The notes beneath the pieces are model-generated. The model searched no databases. It saw only the letters and a program-made list of their open reading frames with translations, and was not told the DNA's origin. A DNA stretch of 64,000 nt from positions 22,493,951-22,557,950 of the forward strand of contig CM057167.1 of assembly GCA_029962745.1 (NCBI GenBank), given 5' to 3'. Each line of letters opens with the position of its first letter. Position 1 is the stretch's first letter. The position numbers were made by a program, and so were the translations under genes. The stretch is from Echinometra lucunter. Lineage: Eukaryota > Echinodermata > Echinoidea > Camarodonta > Echinometridae. This document shows positions 34,546 to 45,914 of this stretch, in pieces.

Positions 34546-35189
34546 ATTATTATTATCATCATTATTGCTGTTCCTATCATTTCTAGACATGTTAATTCAA
34601 TTTAATTGTGAGCAAACATCCTTCCCTAAAACCTGGGGGGATGATTGTACATGTCACCCCCCCCCCACCTTAGGTGGGGGGGGGGGGGGGATGCATACCT
34701 CTCATCCCCCCCCCCCCCCCCGCTGTCTACGCCCCTGGCCGTGTCCAAAATCATTTTGTTTCTAGCTTTTCCTAGCGGGAGTAGCGAGCTAAAGAACGAA
34801 CAGATGAGAATTTTCGTTTTTTGTCTAGGCCATTTACTGAAAGGGCACTTTTAGGTAAACTTCTTGGAGTGAAATCCAGATGTGGTTATTACTAACATTC
34901 TATGAGTGGAACAATAGCAGCCTATAACATTAGAATGAGACACAAGATGCAAACTGATTCCTTTCATAAGAATAGTAATTAGCATCAGCATTGGTTAAGT
35001 TACTTAAATGCTAGCGAGCGAAGCGAGGGAGCGGCTTCCCGATGTACCATTTTCATTTTCCTTGTTTTCCCCCTTTCTTTTCTCTTTCCTTCTACTTTTT
35101 TTTTTTGCCAGCCGATTGGAGGGGGGGGGGGGGGGAGGGGGCACGTGCCCCCGTGCCCCCCGTAATTACGCCACTGGACATTTAGGTAG

Positions 35190-35415
35190 ACGATCTGATT
35201 AGATTTTGGGGTATGATAGGTCAAAGGTCACAGTTTTTAAGGTCAATATGAAATTCAGGGTTATAGCCTCGTTAACACCATATCTCAAGAACCATTTGAA
35301 TCCTGAACTTCAAATTAGGTATACTATAGTATGCATCACTATAGGAAGGAAAATGATCTGATTAGATTTTGGGGTATGTAGGTCAAAGGTCAAGGTCAAA
35401 GGATCAGAAAAGTAC
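35190..35415. repeat. Two direct copies of a GATCTGATTAGATTTTGGGG unit
   Basis: GATCTGATTAGATTTTGGGG followed by TATG..AGGTCAAAGGTCA occurs at 35192 and again about 163 bp later. Confidence 0.7.
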
Positions 35416-35710
35416 TTGAAATCATTTGCAAAAAAAAAATGTTTTCCATGATACCTTTGCATAATAATGGCAGCGATTTCAGTCAAAGATGAGTGAAATA
35501 TATATTTAAGTGGAAGAGACAATGGTAACTAATATGTAGCTGTTGTCGAGATGTGCATAAAATTGAGGCATAATTATTTTCACCGAGTGGGTCGAATTGC
35601 TCTTATTTTTATTACTGTATTCTCGGTCTGGGGCTGTATAAGTCTCATGAAGACTTTTCAACTTTTGATGTATCGTGAGCTGCACTCTAAAACCAAAATG
35701 ACTAGATTAT

Positions 35711-35873
35711 GGGTCAGCCGCTGGGTGCAACTAATATATCTAGTCATAAAAGTGACTATATTCTAGTCGGAAATGACTAAAAGTTCTAGTCAAACTACGA
35801 CTAGAAAATAGTCACAAATGACTAGAATGTAGCAAAAAATGACCAGTATTTTAATTGCACCCAGCTGACCCTT
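35711..35873. mobile_element. Short MITE rich in TGACTAG
   Basis: GGGTCAGCCGCTGGGTGCAA pairs with TTGCACCCAGCTGACCC. Inside, TGACTA(G) and its complement occur about ten times. Confidence 0.7.
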
Positions 35874-36502
35874 TCATAATAATTGATTTGTTTTAAGACT
35901 GAGCGTTCATTGGTTTTGGGTTTGCTGATGTCCCCCGCTTCCCTCGTATATCCCGTTCTCATTCTTCGAAAAATACATAGTATTGAATATCATTCCATTT
36001 TTTTTTCTTTCCAGATCCTGGCATTGCAGATCTTGTGTCCTGCGTCCGACGCCGTGGGCCGTTGGTCTTGTGGTTGTCGATCTTGCGGGCTGTTAGCCTC
36101 TATATAATCAGTCTTGTACACAGTATACAGGAAGTTAAACTGGTTCGAAGTTTTTTAAACATGAAACTGATAAAGAATAAAACGTTCCTACAAATCGTTC
36201 TCCTTCTTAAACTTTCTATATTTTATTGTTAATGATTTATTATAAATGGATTCAATAGCAATACATTAAGAAGGATTTATCACAGTCATGGCAGCCATAA
36301 ACAAATTTTGATTTATAATACATAATAATCTGTAAAACGAGCTTGAAAAATTATTTAAGAATGATATCTTAATATAAATGTTTATGGATGTTTACCTATG
36401 CAGTAGTGAATTCTTACACAAAAAGAAAAAAAATCAAGTAGATCCTGTATGTTCCAAAATGATCGGCTGGTTTAGGCAGAAATATAGGATGCAATATTCC
36501 TT

Positions 36503-36600
36503 TCACTCCTGCCTATCTACTGTAATCATGGCAATAATACAAATATAACAGTCGCGATATTTACAAACCTGTTTGATTTTAGCATCTTCTTCATCTTCAT
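36503..36600 (-). CDS. MRH protein exon 8 (acidic cytoplasmic tail)
   Basis: After TATACAG the phase-1 frame reads DEDEEDAKIKQ and runs to TGA at 36505-36503. AATAAA on the minus strand follows near 36222-36241. A GTTTGT after AAACAG could instead be a donor leading to an unseen exon, which would replace the last ~21 residues. Confidence 0.55.
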
Positions 36601-37319
36601 CTGTATAGACGTACAGGCGGGAGTACAGGCCACCGAATTGTATCATCGTACTTGTAGAATACACAAACAACTTTCATTTTATTTTATACCAAGCTAAAAA
36701 TGAAAACTATAATAGTATTTCAGGTTTATGCGCACTTTTAACACAAGAATAAAAATCACCAATTATTAATGCAACAAACTGTTCCAACTTTTGAAACATA
36801 ACAGGAAATTAAGAAAGTGCATGTCGATTAAAAAAAAAAAGAAAAGAAAAGAAAAGAGGAGTTATAGGAAAACATCAAGGGACAGATTAACCAAGAAAAC
36901 ACAACAAAACATATATAACAAAACAAAAACTGAGAGGAGGAGCTTCCTTTACCATCCGGATATGTGTCGGTGCTCCGACTCTATTGCATTACACAATGAA
37001 AACAGTTGCCTAATATATACACACACAATGAGAGTTGCATATAATATGATCTATATTGCAAATCGTGATCAATTAATATGTATTCCGATTAGTCTGTACA
37101 TTGTAGCTATTATCATAAATCATTAATCCTTTATAGGTAAAAAAAATACTTAATATATAGAAAACATGAATGGCTGTTGCAATATGAGTTCATGCATTCA
37201 TTCTTCCTTGTCGTGGCGTAAGTAAAAGGAAAATTATCAATTTACAAAATAAGGATTGCATAAAATGAAATGTCCTTTCAATGACAACAGCTAAATTGTC
37301 CAATAGTTGGGAGGGACAG

Positions 37320-37363
<44 letters not shown>

Positions 37364-38091
37364 AGGGAGGGAGAGAGAGGGAGAGAAGAGAGGAGGGAGG
37401 AGAGAGAGGAGAGGAGAGAGATGAGAGAGAGAGAGAGAGAGAGATATGTAAGGGGAAAGACGGATAGAAATAGGCATACTTCTGCTCAGTCTAGTACATT
37501 AAATCGTTGCAAAACAGCCTGTTATAACAACTTTTTCCAGGGCTGTCTCTATTGGAAAACGTATCAGATTTTGTCGTATTCTTCTCCCGATGAGCTCACC
37601 ATTTGAACTTTACCGCAGCAGCTGAAGAGGAAGAAAAATCCTTCCTGTAGAAAATATAAACACAAAGAAAAAAAAAAGGAATGTTCTATACATGTATAGT
37701 TTGATCCGGGTCACGGTACTGAGTCGAGAGCTACTATTTCATTATTCAGTTCCAGACCTTGTAATTAATTCATTCTTTGTATTTCATTTTTAGTATCATA
37801 GTTTCATGAGATCATATCTAACAGAGTGAATGCGTTCACTCTTTTTTAAAAGAGGGTATGTTAATGCGAAAAACATTAAGAATAGATAATAATTACCATG
37901 ATTAGATTAGGGAGATCAAGCCAGAATTTTATATGAGGAATGATTTCCATTCCTCTAGCCCCGCCGAAGCAGAACATGTAGAAAGCACCAATCAGGAAGT
38001 ATCCACATAAGCAGCAAACAAATCTGAAATCAGAAAGATTGAATTTTTTTCTTCAAAATATTATGAACATCTACTTATCGATCGATCTATC

Positions 38092-38135
<44 letters not shown>

Positions 38136-39442
38136 GTCTGTCTAGCTATTTCAATGCATTTAGTTTCTTTGCCGATGAAAGCCAGAATGATAATGTATAA
38201 TCAGAGGTCCAAATTTCGGGTGCCTCTTCATTCTTCGCTGATGACAAACAAAAATGACACCTAATCCCTGAGGAAGAGGTAGGTCTCCTGGGAAAAAAAA
38301 AGAATGAGATTAAACTGCATGCCGATCTTGAAACAAACATTCTTTCTCTAAGTTCGTCTCTTCTTTAGAGCAAGTTCGTGCACATGGAATATAATATGAA
38401 AGGGGAAATTAGGGGTGCATTTAAGGAAATGGGAACAGATTGATGCATTTCTCTGATGTTCTTTTGTTTCCCCATTTTTTTTTTTTTTTTTAACGGAATG
38501 ACGAACCGGAGCCGGATGCATGCCTGTATGTGTGTGGTGTGTGGGGGGGGGGGGGGGGGGGGGGGGGGCGGGAGGGGTTGCAAGGCTGTGTGAGTGTATG
38601 ACTGGAGGGTGTTTGAGGGTGTGTGAGTGTAGAGATTGGGGGTGGGGGGAGGGTAGGGTGTCATAGGACGGGGCTATGTATGCCTTCCTCTGTTACCTCC
38701 TTTTAATTTGAAAGTATATGAAAGAAATCGTCATGTATAATTTGGTACATTTCCTATGTCTATTGATTGATGCATTGTATTGCTTTTTTTAAATTGGAAT
38801 AATCAATCTTGTTTTGCAGTTATGGATAAGTTCATTATTTCATATTTGTGTTTATATTGATATAAATGTATTTCATTCAGTTTCCTTGTATATAAGCAAC
38901 TATATGTGACTTATTGTGATTGTTCCATGAAATGTGATATTGATTTCAAGAGGAAGGAATAAAATATTATTCAAAACAAAAAAAAATATGAGATAGATTT
39001 AAACTGAATGCGCGAAATTTAAAAACGAGGTTCACAGAAATAAAATTGACTGCTCCATGCAACAGTCTCTCCGGCTAATGTGTGTTAATGCAGATTGTGA
39101 AATTGAATGTAATGATTTTGGAAACTGTATGCACGTTATGATGAAGAAATCGAAGGTCGAGAAACGAATATAAGTGACCGTAAATGAAAGTGCGGTGACC
39201 ACTGATGAGTTTGAATACACGTTATATGAATCTTTTTGCATCAGAAAGAAATTGAATGTCTATAAACGAAGTCGAATGACCGCATACAAAAGCTCGCTGC
39301 CCGTTCATGAATATGGATGATCACAAATTAAATTGCGCTTCTCAAAATGAAATTTACTTATCAGTCGGAAATTGAATTCGAAAGACCGATATTGATCGCT
39401 GGATAAAAATGTGTAGATTTGTATGGCCAATAATGACTGTAT

Positions 39443-39489
<47 letters not shown>

Positions 39490-39964
39490 TTCATTCATTT
39501 ATTTATTAATTTATTAATTTATTGGTATACAAAGATTGATCAGCAGCACATCATGAAAGGATCCATTTACAAGTGAATTATAGTCAATATACAATTACGT
39601 TACAATAAAAAAAGCAAAAATAGCATATGAACAAAACTAAAATGAATGAATACTTATTTTGCCTGGGCGTTGCATTGTGGCTGCGCCTATTATCCAGCTA
39701 GCTAACAGTGGAAGTTATACTGATTCAGCGGACCCAGGTTCGAGTCCGAGTCACGTCTTTCGGATGATGACGTATAAATGGTCGGTCCCAGACGTATATC
39801 TGATTGATATACGTCTGGAAAACCCAATTCAACAACAACAACAACAACAGCATCAACAACTTAAATTGAATCCAAATGCCTACATAGAATGATGACGAGA
39901 TAGAATTGGGAGAGGGATAAAAGAAGACAGGTGGTAGCTGAGGAGAGGGAGAGTGAGTGAGAGT

Positions 39965-40018
<54 letters not shown>

Positions 40019-40443
40019 GAAGAGAGAAAGAGAGACAATAGTATGAAATTGAACGTAAAAAGAAGTTGGAACACTCAGATATTATATAAAAGATACTGGA
40101 ATAGGGCCCAGATAAACTAAGGGATGCAGAAAAGAATGTCTATTTACATAATGCAGAGTATTCCTCCTCCTGTTAAATGTTGAGGAGAAGGTTTAGGCGG
40201 TCCAATGGTTATTTTGGTAACAACTGGAGTCTGAGTTCTTATTGGATGTAGCGAGACAGAGGCTGGAGGCGTGGTCGAGGACTGGGTTCTGATTGGATGT
40301 AGCGAGACAGAGGCTGGAGGCGTGGTCTGGCCGGTTACTATCGACGGGGCGCGTGGTAAGAGGAGAAGGAAGCGCTGAGATTTAATTAAAAGAAATACAA
40401 ATATAAAAATAAATTATACGGAACATGGAAAGAGAGAAATATA

Positions 40444-40494
<51 letters not shown>

Positions 40495-41822
40495 GGGGGG
40501 GGGGGTGACGTTGGAGAGAATTATTGAAATTCCTTAAAAAAAAACCAGAATGATTCTCAATTTTCATTGTGAACAACAACAAAAAAAGTAACAACTATCA
40601 TAATAGAGGCAAAAACCGGACAAATTAGCAGTAAAAGTTACAACTTCTATTTACCGAGAATGAATCCACTTGATTATATACGCAAGATTCTATTTAACCG
40701 ACTGGAGACTAGAACCGGGTAAGCCCCGTATTAAGCCTATTGGAATGAAAGAATTCAGTACGCCAAGGTCATATACACTCAACCAGGAAGGTGCAATCGC
40801 TAGACTTCTTTGTTTCTTTGCTTGTGAAAAAACCTATAAAATAACAAGTTAGCACAAATATTTCAAGCAGTCAAAACAATAACAACTATATATCAACAAC
40901 AACAACATCAATAAAGTCAGATAATTTACGGAGACAAAGTGAGATGAATAAGAATGAAACTGAAAACTAAGTATTAAAAATATTAACACAATATCAAAGT
41001 GAACGAATGAATAAATGAATCAATTAAGTAATAAATGAATTATAATGAACAAAAGTGAAATATCAAAGCACATTTGAAAAATACTGATTAAAATATTCAT
41101 TGGGGGTTTACCTGACACTTTCCTATAACCTCCATCTCCCTAGATATCCTTCCAAGAGTCAAGACGATGACAATATCAACATAAACAACAAACAGACCAA
41201 CAAACAAACAAACAAACAAACAAACAAACAAACAATTAAACAAACAAACACCCAAATCACACGCACACACGCACACACCCGCGCACACACGCACACACAC
41301 ACACACACACACAAAATGCAAGACCAAAGGGGGAATAAAATGAGGCTTACATGAATGACGTGAGAAGGAGTTTGTGCTATGATCCCCTGGACAACGACCT
41401 GAGCCTCATCTTGACCGCTGTTTGCAAGCGCAAACCGACTGACGTATCTGGAATGGTACAATAAATATGAAAAAAAAAATGTCTTTTTTTTGTTACTTTG
41501 ACATTCACATGTGTATCTGTCTGACACAATAACAAACATGGTAACAATTGTAGACAAATGCAGTATATGATACGAAGAAGGCGGTAAACATCTGAAAATC
41601 GAAGAGCGGAGCTTGTGTTGGGGACGCCCCTGTAAGAGAATCGACATTTAATTGGACATTTTTACCGTTATGGTTTTCCACATGAGTATTAATATTGATC
41701 TTTCTGGGAACCCTGTAGTGAGTGTTGCCAGGTACACATTCATTACATTTGAGTCGAGAGGGACAATTGTGTGTGTGTGTGCGCGTGTGTTGTGAGGGTG
41801 TGGGTGTACGTGTGTGTGTGTG

Positions 41823-41859
<37 letters not shown>

Positions 41860-44800
41860 GGGGGGGGGGGGCGTAATTAAAGACCATATGTGTCAAAGGG
41901 CTTCAGCTCCGAGCATCGAATTAACGGAAACCTCAGATGAGGGTCGAGAGCCTCGAGATAATGTGCAGGTGATAACATTCTTAGGGTAATCTTGCCATAT
42001 AGCTGAAGGGTGTGTGTGTGGGGGAGGGGGATTTCCGTGCCCCTCACCGAAAAGCAAATAGTTTTATTGAGAAGAATGGAGAAATAAAAGGAGGGCCTAG
42101 ACACGATCCCCGCCTTTCAATATCCACCAGGCAATATCTGGCAATATTGAACTGATTATGAACGTGAGTACCCCTCTATACGCGGATGTTTGTATTTCTG
42201 TATATATTTCATTTACTAGTATTTGAGCTATACGCAACTATTATGATTTCATTTCATTGTGCACGGAGTTGCAAAAACTGTATATCTTCATACTTATACT
42301 GATGTGTGGGGGTCGGTGCGTGTGCGCGTGCGTGTGTAATAGAGGTATGGTATGGGTAGAGGTGCCGTAGTCGAGTGTTTCAGGCGCTTGACTGGAGACG
42401 CGAAGGTCCGGGGCTCGATTGCCGGCACGGCACTTATGCCCTTGAGCAAGGCACTTATCTACATTGCTGTTTTATCGTATTTCAAATAAAGTGATGTGCT
42501 ATATGCATATTGATACCAACGTGTGCTTGTGTTTAAAAAAAACCCAACAACTTATCTGAAACAAAGAGGGGCACTTATTAGAAGTCGAAAGGGCACTAAT
42601 TAACAAAGAAAATGGGCCCTTCTAAGATTAAAGGGGGTAATGAACGATTTGAAAGAGGGCATTTTTCTTGGGTAAAAAGGGGCACTTTTTTGGTGATTCG
42701 AAACGTGGGGACACTGGGGGCACTGTAGCTATGGGGAGGGGCACTTGCCCCCATAAATTCTGTGTGCCCCCAGGTGCCCCCCACAAAAATCATGAGGTAG
42801 GAAAAAAAATCTGAAAAATAAAGCCCAAGTATATCACTACCAGCAGGCAAAAAAAAAAAGGTAAAGCAATACCGAAATGGGCCAGAAAGGCAAAAAATGT
42901 AGACACTTTGTAAGTGAGGATTTCAAAATTTTCTTTCTCACTTCGCTCGCTCTTCATATTTAGAAGCAGGATGGCCTGATACAGCATGGACCAGCGAGAT
43001 ATATCCTGTTTGGTAGAGTGGTGACCAAATATACCATTAAAAAAATTACAGGTCTAAACTGTATTTTGACAAAATAAAAAAGTGGTTATTTTGGCTCGCT
43101 CGCTTGGCTCGCTCGCAAAATAGAAAATATTATGTGTGTGTGTGCGTGTGTGTGTGCGTGTGTGAATGTGCCAAAATTATTTCGGGTGCCCCCTACAAAA
43201 TTTCAAGGACCCCGGTGTCCCCCTACTGAAAAAAATCCTAGCTACGCCAGTGCTTATGCCGTTGAGCAACCGGGCATTTTATCTACATTGCTGTTTTATC
43301 GTCTATCAAATAAAGTGATGTGCTATATGCATATTGATATCAACGTGTGCATGTGTTGTTTAAAAAAAAAATGGTGTTTTAAAACACTTGAATAGAAATA
43401 CGAAGATCGTGGGTTCGATCCCCAGCATTTATGTCCCTGTGCAAGGCATTTTATCTACATGTACATTGCTATTTTCTCGTACATTTAATAAATTATCGTA
43501 TCATAGGCATTTTTTTGTACTGAAATACCAAAGTGTGCATGTGTGTTTCATTAAAAAAAAAAGAGTTTTGAATGGGGGCGGGGGGGGGGGGGGGGTGTTT
43601 GAGAGGACGAATTCACTACATTTTGAAAATTCACCAGACTGTTTTGATAGAGCACAGTATGGGAATTTCAAATATAAATGTCCCCTTTACAAATTCCCAT
43701 TTAGTTTATAACCACGAAAATAAGAAAGAGAGAATCCATTTCATGTGGGCCATATGCAGGGTCAAATTGTCATAATCAGAGAACTTACAATAGATTCGGA
43801 TCAGAAGAGTCTGTGTGATTGTATTCTAGCAGTACAGCCTGGTCGTCGTCGCTGTAGTACATACGACCCGAGCTGGCATCGGCAACATTTAGAGGGATGC
43901 CCATAGAACTTAGACGGCAGACCTGAGGAAAATATTGAAAAAAGAAAAACAACAAACAATTTAGATTATTTCTAAGTGGCATTTCGGATCCATGCGAACA
44001 GAAGGGACGAAGGAGTCCTTCGTTAGTGGAGCCCTTCGTTAGTGGCCCCCAAACCCTTGTCAAAAAAAGGAACACGGCACCCATGGTAAAACCACGGTAA
44101 GTTGATGGCACCACGGTACTTTATGAAGTATTTCAATTAGTAAAGGTAAGAAGGCTCACTGACAGGCATGCGCGTATGTTCATTCTCAAAGGACTGACAT
44201 ATTTACTGCTCGGTCACAGAAAAGCGTCATTCATTTGTTTTGGGGGCACCCCCTTGCTGAACCGTATAGAGGCATTGATATTTCGCCCCTCTAACTGAAG
44301 CCAGGATCTGGATTCTCCAAGGGTTGGGGTGGATGGGGAGGGGGAGGGGGGGGGGGGGTTCAGTGAATCACCCCAAAGATCTTTCGATTTGTGTGAACAT
44401 AATTGAGATGGCAAACAAGAATGAGGTAAACTTCTCTCCGTCCACCTTCCACGATGAATAGCGTTAATTTCTTCTCAAAGACACACATACATGTGTATCT
44501 GATATATTGAAGTAATGGAAAATACTTAGAAATGAAATATTGAAATGAAATGAACAGGGTAATTTATTCTCAAACAAATACATAGGCTACAATTGTGTCT
44601 GTGATTGAAATATTGAAAAAAAAATGGAAATGAATTACTCCCCTAGTAAAAGAAAAGTACCACGGTACCCATGGTAATTTTGACGAAAATTATACGGTAT
44701 ACTATCAAATTTACCACGAAATTACCACAACTTACCGTGGTACTTTTCTTAAAATAAGGTCATGAATTGATATTTACCGTCACATTTTGGCACTCACTCC

Positions 44801-45880
44801 CCATAGTAAAGGGATGGCAGGGGTTTATTGTATAGAAATTCGGATCAGGCTCTGGATTCAATGCAGACTCGTTATTCCATCTGAAACAAGGACAAAATTT
44901 GATGTAGAAGACAAAAGTTTGTGAAAATATAGAAACTCGTCAGCCTCAATTAAGTTGATTTGAATTAAAATCATGCCCGGTGTTCTTTTAAAGTTAATCT
45001 GGAAATATCCCCTTTGTAATCCCTTTCTCCTCTCTCGCTTTTCATCTCTTTGTTTTCTATTTTTTCAGTATAGCATAAATCTTTGTTTCTCTCCATCCCT
45101 AATAATAAAAGAAAATGCCGACGATCACTGACGTACTGGTGGGGGCTTGGGAAATGCATGCAACGTTCCACGCAAAACAGGAGGGGAAAAAGTCAAGAAA
45201 AGAAAGAGAGGAAGGAAAATAGAAGTAGCAGTATGAAAACTACATAATATTTTTATTATAAAACAAGGTGCTCGTTATGCTCGCTCGCATTACAAATTCG
45301 ACAGTTGATATTCCAGTCAAGAGTCGCCAGCTCCCTCAGATGGCTCACTACCTATGATTTCATATTGACATAGCTCCTCCTTCCGTCCCTCGCTCTTCAT
45401 CTCTTGCTTTCTCTCTCTTTTTCTCTTTCCCTCTCTCTTTCCTTTCCTTCTCTCTTTCCCTGTCCTTTCCTTTCCTTTTCTTCCCCCCTCTCTCTCCTCT
45501 GCTTCCCTCTCTCTTTCCTTCTGTCTTTCCCTGTCGCCTTCTTCCTCTTTTTCTCCCGGTGTTAGCACTCTATATTCAAAGGTGTAACCATGATCGTTCG
45601 GCAACCCAGAATTTGACCCCTATTTCTCGGTGTTTCAAGTATATTTTCGCCATTTTTACCCCTATGTGGCACAAAACGGGTACAAATTAGCCTTTCAAAA
45701 ACACTCCTATTTTCGCATTCCAAGTACACTTTTTGCAAACAAGGACCAGAAAAAAAACCCCACCTTTTTTCAATTTCGAGTAGAAGTCTACAAGCTCAAA
45801 AACACCCTTTTGTCAAATTTCGAGTACAAGCTCATGAAAACAACCCTTTTTTCAAAATCGGGAACATTTCATGTTCGCTC

Positions 45881-45914
<34 letters not shown>

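Larger units (their letters stand above)
29898..34737. mobile_element. Nested hAT-like element inside 28781-35176
   Basis: Starts CAGTGGCGTAGACAG and ends CTGTCTACGCCCCTG. Flanks GCCTTGCC (29890-29897) and GCCGTGTC (34738-34745) match at 6 of 8 positions, an aged target duplication. Contains the hairpin-ended element 30857-33993 and a SINE. Confidence 0.65.
28781..35176. mobile_element. 6.4-kb hAT-like element with perfect 8-bp TSD
   Basis: Begins CAGTGGCGTA and ends TACGCCACTG; GACATTTA is exactly repeated outside both ends (28773-28780 and 35177-35184). CAGNG termini plus 8-bp duplications are typical of hAT transposons. No transposase frame is visible. It carries several later insertions, including a second CAGTGGCGTA element (29898-34737). 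Poly-G runs and GCGAGCGAAGCGAGC words lie near its ends. Confidence 0.8.

Noticed and set aside
34195..34605. 136-codon plus-strand frame
   Set aside because: Reads through a SINE and an ATT microsatellite (poly-Ile tail); no gene.
41110..41150. Extra MRH exon encoding EVIGKCQ
   Set aside because: No acceptor gives a length that keeps the phase between 41351 and 40374; left as a possibility only.
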